A stretch of 64,000 nucleotides of DNA from the NCBI GenBank assembly GCA_024663395.1, contig JANFAH010000002.1:806001-870000 (forward strand), in the 5' to 3' direction. Made by a program: the position numbers and the translations under genes. Positions 1 to 11,667 of the stretch are shown here, one piece after another. The notes under the pieces were generated by a model, which worked only from the letters and a program-made list of their open reading frames with translations, made no database searches and was not told where the DNA came from. The stretch's first letter is position 1; every line of letters begins with the position of its first letter. The stretch comes from Pisolithus tinctorius. Taxonomy: Eukaryota > Basidiomycota > Agaricomycetes > Boletales > Pisolithaceae.

Positions 1-660
1 ACGAGCTCAATGAGCTATGGAACATGATTGGGGAGACCGATGAATGCACGAAGGTCCACAAGTTCTGGTCAGGGCTCCAAAAGGAGCTCCAACAAGACCT
101 ATGGAAAGAGAAATTGAACCCAGAGATCTCATCACTCAAGAAGATCTCGGCATCTGCAGAGATCCTTGAGATCACCCAAACTGTTGCTGGTGACTATACT
201 CACAGGTCTAAATGATGAAGGAGTAAACACTGGGCAGTGGGAAGCGCTGCAGTGGCACCAGAGGGTCCCAAACCTCAAAGGTTGGGACACAAGTGAAGAC
301 ACGAGAGGAAGAGGAAGTTTAAAAATGAGGGCTACCGAAAGGAAGCCACTATGCCTGATAACCTCAACCAGGGAGGGAAATGCACCAGATGTCAGGACAG
401 GTGGAAGTGTGATGTCCCAAAACTGAGCAAAGAGGAGCAAGAATGACATAAGGCAGAGGGCCTGTGTTTCATCTGCCATAGGTTGGGACACTTCTCAAGG
501 AACTGCCCCAATCATCAGGTTGTGTCCAATGCCAGCAAGTCTTCAGGTGTAACAAGCTTTGGTGTGGGCATTGACTTCAGAGATATTGAGTGCCAACATC
601 AATTGGCAGCTTCGTCTAGGAATGGCCCTGATGTATCCTTGAACTTCATTCAGGCCTGAG
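1..660 (+). pseudogene. gypsy-1 gag remnant with CCHC zinc knuckle
   Basis: The open piece at 24-215 has the basic and acidic helix-rich pattern of a gag capsid C-terminus (FWSGLQKELQQDLWKEKLNP). Downstream, in another frame after stops, comes CxxC followed by a classic CX2CX4HX4C knuckle (CFICHRLGHFSRNC, about 470-513). Gag packages the element RNA. The frame is broken by at least one stop between the two CxxC units and by a frame change near 220, so this is a pseudogene. Confidence 0.75.
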
Positions 661-665
661 GGCCT

Positions 666-1480
666 ATGATTTCAGAAGATGGGGACATACCTGACGAGGA
701 CCTCCCAGATCTGGAAAGCATCTCTGATGATGAAGATTACAGGGCTAGCAATAGTGTCACTTCTGGAGAGGAAGACCCAAATGAAGGAATGCATATCTAC
801 ACCTATAGGAGTGACCAGGTCCATGGAATCTGGTGGGTGGGTACAAAACTAGGGCACCCCCTGGAGGACAGGGCCATAGAACGGCTATCCAGGATCTGCT
901 ACCCTGGTGATGACCTGAACTCGTTGTGCACTTATATGGGCTCCCAATTTCTTGTCTATGATCTGATGGATGGCTGACACATGATTGTGGAAAGCAAACG
1001 AGATGTATTAGGCCCAGGAGACAAGATTACAGTTGAAACAAACCTGCTAATGAACCCTGCTTTCTGACTCGATAGTTGGTACTGGTTTTGAAAGGGAGAA
1101 TGCACTGGTATCCCAAAGGCAGAACTGAGAAGCCAAGAATGCACATGGACCTGGAGATTGAACCCCATGGGGTGTCCTATTGAGGATTGCATTATTGCTA
1201 AGCTTGAGGAGCATAGTCTTCAAATTCTGGAAGGGGGAAACTCAGGACGGTTTGCATGTGTTAGGGAAGATAAGATGACCATCAATGTACTTGACTATCA
1301 CCTGGCAGTCCGCCTGGTCCTCTCGCTGGAGAGGGTCTCTAGACCAGACTTTGGCATCGTGCATTGGCATGCTAAGAGGCTGTTCCATGTGTGTGTAACT
1401 TTCACAAGCAATGACCCCCTGGAGGACAACAACTTGGCAATCTGCGCACTATTCAAGGGCGGGAAGCGATGAAACCAACA
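666..1480 (+). pseudogene. gypsy-1 gag-pol linker region
   Basis: An acidic segment (666-977) with runs of D and E is followed by a second piece (1158-1472) rich in W, H and F. Similar acidic linker segments sit between the zinc knuckle and the protease in other Agaricomycete gypsy elements. No catalytic motif is visible. A stop near 975 and a frame change separate the two pieces. The assignment rests on position between gag and protease. Confidence 0.5.
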
Positions 1481-1599
1481 AGATGGCAAACCAGCTGGAA
1501 GACACACCATGTGGCATGATCCAACTGAACAGTGTAAAATTCTGCAAGGAGGATAAACTAAGGCTACAGAGGAACTCCTCGATAGCCAAAAGATTTCAC

Positions 1600-2190
1600 A
1601 TGAAAGATACCAAAGCCACTGGTGGTCGTCATGCATGTGAATGGCCACCTGGTGTGTGCGCTGATCAATACAGGATCGCTGGCTGATTTCATGTCAGTAA
1701 TGCTTGCAGAGCAACTGAAAGTGAAACGTATCTCGCTTGAAAAGCCACTCACCATTCAGCTTGCTGTTCAGGGCTCATGATCTAAGGTGAACTTTGGCAC
1801 TAAGGCCCACTTCCAATACCAAGGGATTGACTGTGAATGATACTTTGATGTCATGAACTTGCAGAACTATGATTTAATCCTAGGGACACCATTCCTCTAT
1901 CAGCACAAGGTAATGGTAGGGTTACACTCTCCTAGAGTCGTTGTCAGAAGTGTTACACCCACCGAAATGAAGGGAGTGCAGGTCTCGACCCTGGAATCAT
2001 GTGCAACAGATGTTTACCACAAGAACCTTGAAAAGGCAAGGAAGTACTTACAGGAATTAGTGAAGCCTCTATGCTCCCAAGTAGGAGTGAGGGCCCTTCC
2101 CCCATTCCGAGCCATAAATCATGAGATCCCACTGATAGACGAAAAGCAAGTATATCCTTGGTGGCCATCTAGATGTCCAGAGGTGTTATG
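1600..2190 (+). pseudogene. gypsy-1 aspartic protease remnant
   Basis: The translation around 1640-1700 gives hydrophobic residues, then NTGS in place of the catalytic D(T/S)GS, then ADFMS. About 70 residues later comes the second conserved element, a YDLILGTPFL motif at 1867-1896. Retroviral-type proteases cut the gag-pol polyprotein and need the aspartate, so this copy would be inactive. Stops occur near 1780 and 1840. The 1853-2191 piece carries the end of the protease and the spacer leading to RT. Confidence 0.8.
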
Positions 2191-3670
2191 ACCTCTTTGG
2201 GCAGAAAAGAAAAATGCTTACTTGAAAACCAGCCACTGGGAACTAACCACAGCAAGGAATACTTGCCCAGTGTTGCTGATACCAAAGGCAGGGAACCCTC
2301 CATGACTACGTGTGGTGGTCGATCTGTGCGAGTGAAACAAAAACACACATAAGTTATCATCCATGATGCCCAATATGGATGGCATCCTATGACTGGTGGC
2401 CAAAAAGCCCTATAGGTCCATTATTGATGGGGCCAACACATACGAGAAGATCCGGGTGATCCCCAAGCATGTCGATAGAACAGCTGTTATGACCCCAGAT
2501 GGAAACATGGTCAGTCTCGTGGTCCAGCAAGGCAACTGTAATGCCCCAGTGACATACCAAGCCCTGATGCACCACATTTTTGGGGAATACATTGGAACTT
2601 TCATGGGCGTATACTTGGATGATATAATCATCTATTCTGAAACCCTAGAGGATCACATTAGGCATGTCAAAATCGTACTTGAAATCCTCACACAGGAGAA
2701 ACTTTACCTGAGTGAGAAGAAACTTCGCTTCTTGTGCAACAAAGTAAAGATCCTGGGTTGTGTCATCACTAATGATGGAATAAAAATGGACCCTGAAAAG
2801 GTCGATCAGATCCTCAACTGGAAAGTCCCCACCAACTGGATGTTATGCAAAGGATTTATCAGGTCAGTGGGCTACCTGGCTGATGACATTTACAAGGTCT
2901 GTGTACCTTTAGGTGTGCTCGTGGAAGCAAGCACTGAAACCTGTCCCTTTCAGTGGACATTTACTGAGCAGCGATCATTCAAAATGGTGAAACAATACAT
3001 TGCCACCTGTGCAAGTCACAGCTGCATTCCCTTAGAGTATGGGCCTGACCACAAACCCATCTGGGTTATGATGGACGCCTGTGGAAATGGGATAGGTGGA
3101 GTGATCGCACAAGGGAAAGACTGGAAATCTGCAAAGATAGCTGCCTTCTACTCAGCGAAAATGTCGTCAGCTCAACGTAACTACCACATTCATGAGCAAG
3201 AACTCCTTGCCAGGGTGGAAACAATGTTGAGGCACCAGGATATACTGCAGGGTGCTCACTTTACATGGGCTACTGACCATAAGAGTCTGATGTACTTGCT
3301 GGAACAGAAAGACCTGTCCAGGAGACAGGCACACTGGTTAGAAAAGCTGGCCAAGTTTGACTTTGATATCAAACATGTACCTGGCATCGATAATGTCCTC
3401 CCAGATGCCCTCTCTCGAATGTATGAATTCAATGCACCAGGGACTATCCATGCACCAAGTGAATATCTGCATCATGACCTAGAGATTGAGGAGCCTGCCA
3501 ATATGGAGGGACATCAGCCAATCATCAGTGCACCTTTGTATGTTGGTGTCGAAGCGATGGCGATGTCCACCAGATCCCAAGTGTGGGCAACAGCGAAACA
3601 ACTGGAAGACACTTTGCCAGATGACACCCCCAAGATGCCCAAGGCAGCAGGACTGTCCTCTGTGCGCTGA
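2191..3670 (+). pseudogene. gypsy-1 reverse transcriptase and RNase H
   Basis: The long open stretch 2396-3670 (424 codons) contains the RT palm motif VYLDDIIIYSE (about 2609-2641), the connection domain, and an RNase H with the acid residues MMDACGNGIGG, HEQELL, TDHKSL and the C-terminal DNVLPDALSR. The RT fingers part (2191-2395) is read only across several stops, so the start of the 424-codon stretch is an artefact of the last stop rather than a true start. RT/RNase H copies element RNA into DNA in cytoplasmic particles. The catalytic residues look intact in this part. Confidence 0.88.
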
Positions 3671-4000
3671 TTGCAATTAGTGCTGAAACCTCCAGTGATG
3701 CCCTCTCCAGCGAGTGTTGAGGAGCAACCTATGGAAAGGGAGCTGCCTGCTGCAATGAGCAGTGTGGAAAATGCATGCGAACATACAGAGGACACACCTA
3801 CTCCACCCGCTACCAAGAAGGCGACCATGCATCATCATCATCCTCCTACACTGCCTGCAGAGACTGGCCAACCTGAAACAGGTATTGAGTTTGCTAGGAG
3901 AGTGAAGAATTGCTTTGTTCTTCTTGGCCCAGGTGAATGAAGGAAGGGGGATGAGGACAGTGAATGTCCCCCACCTGAGGACACACATGCTGTAAACACA

Positions 4001-5640
4001 ATGCATGACATGCAGATTCCTATGTCGGACATGGGGCGACTCATGTCAGAAGGTGACATAACAAGAGCACCAATGACTAGGGTACCATTGGTTGTATACC
4101 CAGGAAGTGAAGGGATACTCAAAGCAGCTAAGCACAAGTACAATAGGGATCTGTTCTTCAAATGGATCATAGAGGACCCACAGCCTTTCAAGAACTTCAA
4201 TATTATGCCTGATGGATTCATCAGTTTGAAACTCTCAGATCACACTGTCTTCTGTGTACCTGATATTGAGGTAGACAGCAAGCGACTTAGGGAGGTCATC
4301 ATCGACCATGCCCACTCCTTGCTTGCCCACCTAGGCACCAGAAAGATGGTGTCATATATTTGGGAATTCCTGTGGTGGGATTCGATGGTGAAAGATATCA
4401 CCACATACTGCACATCATGTCAGACTTGCCAATGGAGCAAACCACCAACCCACAAACCATTCAGACTGCTAAACCCACTCTCTGTACCATCCAGACCTTG
4501 GGAATCGATTGGAGTAGACTTTGTGGGACTGCTCCCGGAGTCCAAAGACCATGACAGCGAGTATGACTTGATAACGGTGATTATCGACTTACTAACATCC
4601 ATGGTGCACATCATACCAAGCCAAACAACCTATACTGCTTGTGAAGTAGCAGAATTAATGTTCGCTGAGGTGTATAAACACCACAGCTTACCTCGAGCAA
4701 TCATTAGTGACTGCAACATCCTGTTCACTAGCACCTTCTGGAAATGCCTAAATGAGCTAATTGGGATTAAACAGAAAATGTCAAGTGCATACCATCCGGA
4801 AACAGATGGCACTATGGAACATGCCAACTAAACCATTGCTCAGATGCTGAGATGCTGCATCAGGCCAAATCAAAAGGACTGGGTGTCATGACTACCTGCC
4901 ATCAAGTTTGCAATCAATAATGCAACATCAGAGTCAACTGGTTACACACCATTCTTCCTGAACACTGGACAGATGCCTCGACGGATGATCTGGGACTCCC
5001 CAACAAGAGATGAATACCCAAGCATGAGAGCATTTGCCAATAAAATGAAACTTACTCTGTTGGATGCCCATGATGCAATCCTAAAGGCACGATTGAAACA
5101 AGTGGTTGGCACTAATAAAAAGCACCAAGTATGCCCATTTGTTACAGGTGACCTCGTGTACATCTCCACCAAGAATATTAGCTTGTCAAGGGGGACATTG
5201 CAAGAGCTCATACCGAAATTCATTGGACTGTACTGCATTTCAGACAACTTTGGGAATAATTCTTATCATGTTGAATTACCTGATAACCTAAAGCAAAGAG
5301 GTATTCATGACATGTTTCATTCATCATTGTTAAGGGTGCACATACCTAACGATGATAGAAAGTTCCCTGGACAGAAAGATGATCAGATTCCAGAACTCAG
5401 AGGGACAAACTGAGAATGGGCTGTTGACCAGATAATTAGCCACCGTGGCAGCCAATCAGATGCGAAGTTCAAAGTGAAATGGACAGCTGGAGATCGAATG
5501 TGGTTACCCTACGATGAGGTCACACACCTGAAAGCACTTACCAATTATTTCGAGGCCATTGGGGTTGATGGGATTGAAAATTTAAGGGACAAGAGCGACA
5601 GGAGCTCGTCGGATGACGACTCCCAGGTGTTTGTAGGACA
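4001..5640 (+). pseudogene. gypsy-1 integrase with chromodomain-like C-terminus
   Basis: The zinc-binding N-domain is visible as H-x(6)-H ... CTSCQTC (about 4308-4430). The catalytic core follows with GVDFVG (first D), SDCN in place of the usual SDRG (second D kept) and YHPETDG (E). TAA at about 4829 and a TGA near 4888 break the frame. The reading resumes at 4973-5413 with the SH3-like GDLVYIST segment, and 5414-5590 resembles a chromodomain (KFKVKW...PYDEVTHLKAL). Integrase inserts the cDNA and the chromodomain steers it to heterochromatin. Confidence 0.85.
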
Positions 5641-7054
5641 CTTGACACCACATATCTGTGGGGCCCATTTAAATCGCTCATGTCCCAACTGGAGGTCCCC
5701 ATCCACTTACCTACACCCCACTATGGCTGGATCCTCCTACTCTCAAAATCACCAACCCAAGACCCATCCTTGTCTGTACCACCCTCATTGTACCACTAAA
5801 CACAACCGACCTCCTGCATCTTCGAGTCGTCCCTATAACCATTCACACCACCCTTCCGATCACCCTTGTCAAGCCCACCTACATTCAGGTTTGCATACAT
5901 GATCCAACTCATGAGCATTATACACCTCCAGGCCCAGGGGATGCAAGTGCAACTCCCACTGTCATCGTTACACCCATAAAACTGTCTCCTACCCAAAGAG
6001 GGCACATAGCTGACTGCACCCAGCTCCCTTGATATCTTGACCTGCAAGGCAACCTGTCCTCAGCCCCAAAACTGTAGCGACGCTCCAGAGCACCCTGTCC
6101 AACATCATTAGTGAGCTACAGAGTTTAGCTATCAACCACTCACCTGACATGAGACATCATCAGGCTGCCACTATGTTGAACCCAGCCCAAAGTCATTCCA
6201 TTGAACAGACTAGCTTTGATTATTTTGTCATCTGGGTTGACTCCGGCCCTGGGCAGACAGAGGAGTGACTCTTGGTTCACCATGAGCATATTTGGTCCTT
6301 CTTCATGTACAACAGAGCACTGTGGCGAAACAAGGGAGATCCCCTCGACATCCCTGCTGGATATCGTCAGTTCAGGGAAGCTTACCACCATAGAGACACT
6401 ACAAGGTCACGATTTGCTTACCTTGAACCTGGCATGGGACATTGCATTGTCATCACAGGCCCAGCCCCAACTAGGGAGGAAGTTCTGGGAGTGGACACTG
6501 ACCTGCGTAGCAGGGAAGAGATAGAGGGCAGGCAGGTACTCAACACTGTGGAGACTGAGACATTGAATAGCCTGCTCTGGGATGCAGCAGAGAGGGCTAG
6601 ACACCAGCATGATTGCTCCCAGCGAGGTTACCAGGACTGCCAAGATTGTAGAGGAGACAATCGTCATACAAGGGGGCCCCTGGGTGATCGCCCCAACTTG
6701 TCGCCATTTAGAACACAAGGATCAGAAAGGCCTCAGGCCAGCAGATGTCACAAGACCTCTCATGCAAGCAGGCATTGCAAGGCACCTAAAAACACTACTG
6801 ATAATCATCAGAGTGCCACCATCACCAGTTCCTCGACCTCTACCTTAGACATGGATCCCCCCTTTGACACCCTCACTGATCCTGCTCACATCATGATTAA
6901 ACATCTAAACATCGACAGCATCTTTGGTGGCCTGGACAATGAAGGGGAATATGGAGAGGATTACAACAGCATAGCAGATGTGGAGGGTGAGGTTGACGAA
7001 ACAATGCCCCAGGATGAGACTGTGGGAAGTGCTGGGGATGCAGCTTTGTAAGCA
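5641..7054 (+). pseudogene. gypsy-1 3' accessory ORF region
   Basis: A Pro/His-rich broken stretch (5641-6200) leads into a 259-codon open frame (6272-7051) with a tryptophan- and aromatic-rich N-terminus and an acidic C-terminus (EGEYGEDY, DVEGEVDE). It ends about 45 bases before the polypurine tract and so belongs to the element. Comparable third ORFs occur at the 3' end of other Agaricomycete gypsy elements; their function is not known to me. The long open frame in an otherwise broken element may be chance or may mark later decay. Confidence 0.5.
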
Positions 7055-7087
7055 AGTTTTACATGAAGAAAGGGTACTTTGTACCCT

Positions 7088-7098
7088 GGAGGGGGGAA
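7088..7098 (+). other. Polypurine tract of gypsy-1
   Basis: The purine run GGAGGGGGGAA directly precedes the TG that opens the LTR. This is the expected plus-strand priming site in LTR retrotransposons. Confidence 0.8.
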
Positions 7099-7387
7099 TG
7101 TAAGGACTTGGTCCAACACTGTTGACTGAATGTTCAGATGGTGAATTCTCTATGACAGTCTTACTTATCTTCTCATTTGTTTCTTGATCCTACTTTACCC
7201 ATAGCAGTACTCTGACATATTTTGTGCCTGTTCCCTAGCCTATAAAATGGCCTATGTAGTGTACTGTATGGGGACTCTCTTTTCTACCTTGAATCAAACA
7301 GACCTTTCACTCTGGAAACAAGTAGTATTTAAGAAGAATCCTGCTGTGGTGTCATTGCAAGTCTTATAACTTTGCATCACCATTACA
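7099..7387 (+). repeat. 3' LTR of gypsy-1
   Basis: The LTR runs from TGTAAGGAC at 7099 to ATTACA at 7387, so it has TG...CA ends with a short terminal inverted match (TGTAA/TTACA). A TATA-like box (TATAAAATGG) lies near 7241. Its length of 289 bp is normal for this group. No matching 5' LTR is in the window, so the target duplication cannot be tested. Confidence 0.8.
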
Positions 7388-7512
7388 TATACCCTTGACC
7401 ATCCAGGAAGCTTTCAAGTGCTTCACACCATGCAGTTGTGTTTGGGGTTAGCCAGACAAAGAGCTTCTTTACAAACTCCAGTACATGAAGGTCAGCTGCC
7501 AGAGTAGGTACC
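7388..7512. other. Unassigned spacer
   Basis: About 125 bases between two LTRs. I see no ORF, repeat or motif. Confidence 0.5.
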
Positions 7513-8227
7513 TGTCAAGTCTGGGCCTACTCCGACCAACTCTGACGCTATATAAGGTCTAGAGGAAGGTCCAGAAGCAAGTCTGACGCAGGAGAACAGA
7601 ACTCCGACTAGTGGAGTGGTGGCAGGAACGAAGTCCACCGAAGCAGAGGCAGAGCAGAGTGAGGGCATCGGGTTTAGCTTGTGCACTACCCCCTTGCATG
7701 ATCTCAGCCCTCGTATTTCAGAGGGAGAGTACAAACAGAGAGTCGGAGATAACTCCGACAGGCAGAAGACAGAATCAGAGGGAGTAGGAACAAAGTTGAT
7801 ATTCATACTGAAGAACAGCGGAGTACAGTACATGCTTTTATACCGCTACGGAGGTACAGTAATCGGAATCAGAACTGACATACAGAGACTCATAAATTTT
7901 CAAGTAAAATTTTCCTGGATGATGAATGAAGGGTAGATGGAGGACACACAAACAGGTAACACAGAACATCTAGAAAAGGAAATAGGCCAGGCGCTGGACC
8001 ATGCGGTGTGTGCACTGTGGAGTACCTGACTGCGAGGGTAGTCACGTGACCCTCCAGAGAACGGTCTGCCCGGTCCAGTAGGAGAACAACACAAGTCTGA
8101 CAGCAGTCAGAGTGGAGACGGTTCATAGACAATAGAAGGTGGGCGGAGTTGGTGCGGAGTGAGCAAATGACCAGCAGAAAAGGTTGTGGAGTGAGTAAAG
8201 ACCTATGACAAATGCACAGTTATGACA
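7513..8227 (-). repeat. LTR of gypsy family B (TGTCA...TGACA ends)
   Basis: The sequence begins TGTCAAGTCTGGG and ends TATGACA, and matches two further copies at 14341-15059 and 31345-32012 along its length. A polypurine tract read on the minus strand (pyrimidine run at 8229-8237 on plus) and a gypsy-like 3' tail adjoin its right side, which suggests a 3' LTR of a minus-strand element. The flanks GTACC and GTGCC also look like a near-duplicate, so a solo LTR is the alternative. Unlike the other two copies, this one keeps its CpG sites. Confidence 0.8.
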
Positions 8228-8410
8228 GTGCCCCCCCCTTAGGGCCTGAACCCCTGAAGGCTGTATGTACAGAACGAGATCACCACGAGTTGATCATTTG
8301 AAATTATTTTGATGCCTCGAGGATAATGGCTTTAGCCGCAGCAGAGCTCCGTTGGAGTTTGAAGTACTGCTTAAAAACACATGTTAGGGTACTGAACCCT
8401 CGTCCCTCCC
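8228..8410 (-). pseudogene. 3' internal remnant of gypsy family B
   Basis: On the minus strand this piece ends with an open tail (FRGSGPKGGALS) that runs through a purine-rich tract straight into the LTR at 8227. This is the usual way the last ORF of these gypsy elements reaches the 3' LTR. Only about 180 bases remain before another gene fragment begins. Confidence 0.5.
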
Positions 8411-8420
8411 CCCCACCATC

Positions 8421-8768
8421 ATGCCTTCCCAGCGACACAGCAACACCCCCCAGCCAACCCCTGGCCATGTTCGTGACTATTCCCAAGTCACGGATGAAGA
8501 ACTGGTTGTCCTCACCGATGACTCCACCAACACTGAGCAGGAGAAATCTGCGGAGAAGGTACGCCGACGAGAGGAGAACGAGCGGAGAGAGAGAGAGCGC
8601 AAGGCCAAGAGGTGGAAGGCAGAGGAGGAGAGGTTGGAGGTGGAGCAGAGGAAGAGGAGGCTCAAAGGAAGAAGGCAGCAGAGGAGGAGGCAGAGAGGCA
8701 GAGGCAGAGGCAGAGGGCCTCTGAGGAGAGGGCTCAGGCCAAGCAGAACGAGGCCACACAAAGGTGAG
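8421..8768 (+). pseudogene. 5' exon of a highly charged coiled-coil protein, interrupted
   Basis: The ORF opens with a short Ser/Thr/Pro segment, an acidic DEELVVLTDDS-type stretch and then about 60 residues of E/R/K-rich sequence predicted to be one long helix. A splice-donor-like GTGAGT follows at about 8765 and a TTATTTTCTTAG acceptor at 8808-8820. After that the frame runs into repeat X, so the 3' part is missing. The Cys-rich fragment at 37413-38003 (minus) may be the 3' half of the same kind of gene, because families with a charged N-terminus followed by a CxxC cluster are common in these fungi. Function unknown. Confidence 0.5.
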
Positions 8769-8834
8769 TGGCAGAGTACTGTGAGTCAGGCAGAGCTGAC
8801 TCACAGTTTTATTTTCTTAGATTATGCGGCATGG

Positions 8835-10685
8835 TGTCACACACCAAAGGTGTTGTGGACATGGTTACAGCTGACTCTGCCTAACTCGTTGACAAGTTGT
8901 GCACAATGCCCAAGCATGCAGATGAAGACTAAAGGCCTCATGCGTAGAAAGACTGTTGGACGTTAACAGTCATCCTTCACACAAGAATGAGTCGTCAGTG
9001 CTAAAGAGAAAAGAGGAAGCGAGTTAAGCACACATTAAAAGTTTTTAGTGCCTGTGTACGGCATTCCGGTTTTCGTCATATCTCTGCCATTTCCAAAGGT
9101 GTTAACTCGGTTGCCACACTCGCTTAAAGTGCTCAGCCCCACGATTCTTCCTTCCAAGTTTGGAGAGGATCCTCGCACCCTGCGCATTTCTACAGCACTC
9201 CATCCATCAGATGCTCATTTCACTAAGTCCATCAATCATGGCCACCTCTTCGTTGATCATCTCACTTGTCTCATTTGCCAGAGACAGTGGCTATGTATAT
9301 CTGCCAGGCATTCCCACCAGCTTCCATCCTGAAGCCCCCTGGTTCATCCCGTCATTGTCACCCCCATCTCATCCCATGCAGCTTGGTCAGCGTGTTCTCT
9401 TTGTCAGTATGACTTCCAGAAGGACGTTCTTTGGTCACCTCAGGTCTGTCACTTGGTTAGAAAGGTCTTATGTGGTCATTTCAGTCTCCCCAGTTGATGA
9501 AGCATATGGATCGTTCCTCCCTGCTCCCTGCACTGTCTTTATTCCAGTCTTCTCCATCATTCTTCCCGCATTGCGACAGCTGCAGTATAGTCTACTGTCC
9601 TCCAGCCTCCCTGATTGCATTCATGATGAGTATGACATGCATCTTGCCTTCTTACTGCAAGATCCAGCAGAAGACGTCCCCCCTTCTCCTCCTCCTCCGT
9701 CAGAACCCCATTCATGAAGTTTTTGTTAACTTCACTGAGAGGATGGAAGGGTGGGAGACATGATCGCGTATGCTCTCATTGCCCCACAGACCCCCAATGC
9801 CCTAGCCCCCTTTGACGCCTGACTCATGCCCTTCAATTCTGATATTAATACTTCCTTATCTGGAAACAGCATCCATCTGTCATGCCGTCTTTGGATCTAG
9901 AGATGTCTCCGCCGAGATCTAACTTGCATCGCCACCCCCTAATGTGATATCAGTGCGCTTACTCAGTTTCTGATTCTGTTTGACTCGTTTTGTGATAATT
10001 TGACTATCCTTGACTCGTTCATTGCCAATACTTACCAATCTTCTTTGCTTGCTTACTTTCCATTTCTTGCTTACTCATCATGGTTACTCAGTCCTTACTC
10101 ATTACTTACCAAGTGTTTGTGCCTTGTTTGTCACAAGCTGTGCTCCCCCCCACAGTATATAAACCCCCATGTACTTAGCTACACACAATCAATCAAGAAG
10201 CAATCAGAAGCAGTCCAGCAATCAGTTCAGTGCCTATCTCGTCATCGACAGTTGAGGCTCCACAAAGGGGTCTATCTGTCATCATTCATATACTTGGTAG
10301 TTGAGGCTCATTCAGAAGAGTCTATCTGCCTCCATCATTCATCTGAAGCTTCCTCTTAGTCAGCAGTCTTAGTCATCCCTCCACTCCTGCATAACTTGTC
10401 ATTGACTTACGCCAGGAGCATATTCTATCAAAAGTCCATTACTCCCAAGTCCTTTCGGCTGAACACCCCTGCTCTGTTCAGCATCCCCTTCTCAATCAGC
10501 GTTCATTCATCCTCTCCTGCGTAACTCATCGTCGACTTGCGCCAGGAGCACCTCTACTTGAAGTTCCCCCCACATTTAGGTTTCTGCACTCCAGGTTCCA
10601 CAGAGGCACACCACCACTCGCTCTACATTTGTCTTTTGTGTTGGTTTTGGTTGGTTTTCACCACCTTTCCACACTTTGACTCACA
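8835..10685 (+). repeat. Repeat X, 1851-bp LTR-like element (TGTCACAC...GACTCACA)
   Basis: An inverted copy of exactly the same length (1851 bp) lies at 38004-39854. Both start TGTCACAC and end ACTCACA, as LTRs do. A TATA box (GTATATAAACCCCC) at about 10152-10165 sits in the last third, which suits an LTR promoter. Neither copy has a matching 5-bp target duplication, and no primer-binding site or polypurine tract is obvious beside it, so the LTR identity is an inference. The repeat also contains a 185-codon ORF kept open in both copies. Confidence 0.65.
9160..9717 (+). CDS. 185-aa ORF inside repeat X, function unknown
   Basis: The frame is open over 185 codons and ends in a Pro-rich tail (PPSPPPPSEPHS). 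The second copy of X (39529-38972, minus) has the same start, stop and length with roughly fifteen amino-acid differences and no gap. The protein is hydrophobic and Ser/Pro-rich, with no motif I recognise. It could be a real LTR-encoded protein or an incidental open frame in a young repeat. Confidence 0.3.
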   Translation: MERILAPCAFLQHSIHQMLISLSPSIMATSSLIISLVSFARDSGYVYLPGIPTSFHPEAPWFIPSLSPPSHPMQLGQRVLFVSMTSRRTFFGHLRSVTWLERSYVVISVSPVDEAYGSFLPAPCTVFIPVFSIILPALRQLQYSLLSSSLPDCIHDEYDMHLAFLLQDPAEDVPPSPPPPSEPHS

Positions 10686-11660
10686 CTGCCGACAGCAATC
10701 ACCATCCTGCACATGTCACCCCTCTCCTGCAGGATCACACCACCTGAGGCGAGGGCAATTGCCATCCCATGGACCTCGTTCCACTCAGCCAGCATCCCAC
10801 CACTCCCCTCTCCCTCCTTCATCCCCTGTCAAGGAGTCACCGCAGTCATCTTCACAAGGTCCATTGTTGCATGGTGATCATCACACATATCTTGCTCCAG
10901 CAGCTGCATATCATCATCACCCCCCTGCTGATAACTACTCTCTGACCCCACATCCTCGCCACTGCCCTCGGCATGAGTCACACAAGCGCTATAGAGGATA
11001 TCAGGACAATGAGAGTGATCATGGTGGTCCTTCACAACAGGGAAGAACTCACCAAAGGTATGTTGCTGGGTAGCCTATGTGTACAATGAGACTAACATGC
11101 ACAGTGTGGTTGAATACATTTATCAAAACCCTCCCCACAAGAGACATCGTCATCATGACTCTGATGACCCTGATGGACGTTCCTATCACACCCATGATCG
11201 ACACAACCACTACTAGGCATGTTTTCATCTCAATCATTCGCTTGCTACTGGCTCATGTACACACCAGTTCAACATGTTTGCATCATTAGCATGTAACTAT
11301 GATACCCTGTGGCTGTATCATCTTCCCCCTGCATATCCTTCCTTTGTGTAATGTCTGCCATCATTCATTTTGTCCATTATCCACCATGGTCTTTTTGTTA
11401 CCATCATAACTACAATACCCTTACAAGACCATTCATTTTCTCCTCACACCTATGCATATTCAATCTGATAGCATACCCTATCATAAATACAGATTGGATT
11501 TAGGTGCAAACTGCTATGTGTGAGATAGGAATGTGAAATCCATGGAACGAGACATCCACTAGAGCTATGATGTCCATGTGAAGGGCATGGGGCTCTGCCC
11601 TAGGCTTCAGGGGGAAGAGTTCTCAGTAGCTACCAACATAGAAATGCCAGAGTTGGTTAG
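10686..11660. other. Unassigned region after repeat X
   Basis: A Pro/His-rich open frame that starts inside X runs to 11073, and another frame (about 11085-11220) codes for a His/Asp-rich stretch. Neither has a recognisable motif. The position just after an LTR-like repeat would suit a gag start, but nothing in the sequence proves it. No primer-binding site is evident at 10686. Confidence 0.3.
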
Positions 11661-11667
11661 AGAATCC

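Larger units (their letters stand above)
1..7387 (+). mobile_element. Degenerate Ty3/gypsy LTR retrotransposon (gypsy-1), 5' end outside window
   Basis: Going left to right there are a gag zinc knuckle, an aspartic protease, a reverse transcriptase, an RNase H, an HHCC-DDE integrase with a chromodomain-like tail, a downstream accessory ORF, a polypurine tract and a 3' LTR. This is the Ty3/gypsy order. The 5' LTR lies beyond the left edge. Many in-frame stops and several catalytic or conserved changes (protease DTG to NTG, integrase SDRG-type motif to SDCN) are of the C-to-T or G-to-A kind expected from cytosine deamination, so the copy is dead. It would have acted through reverse transcription of its own RNA and integration of the cDNA. 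Confidence 0.9.
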
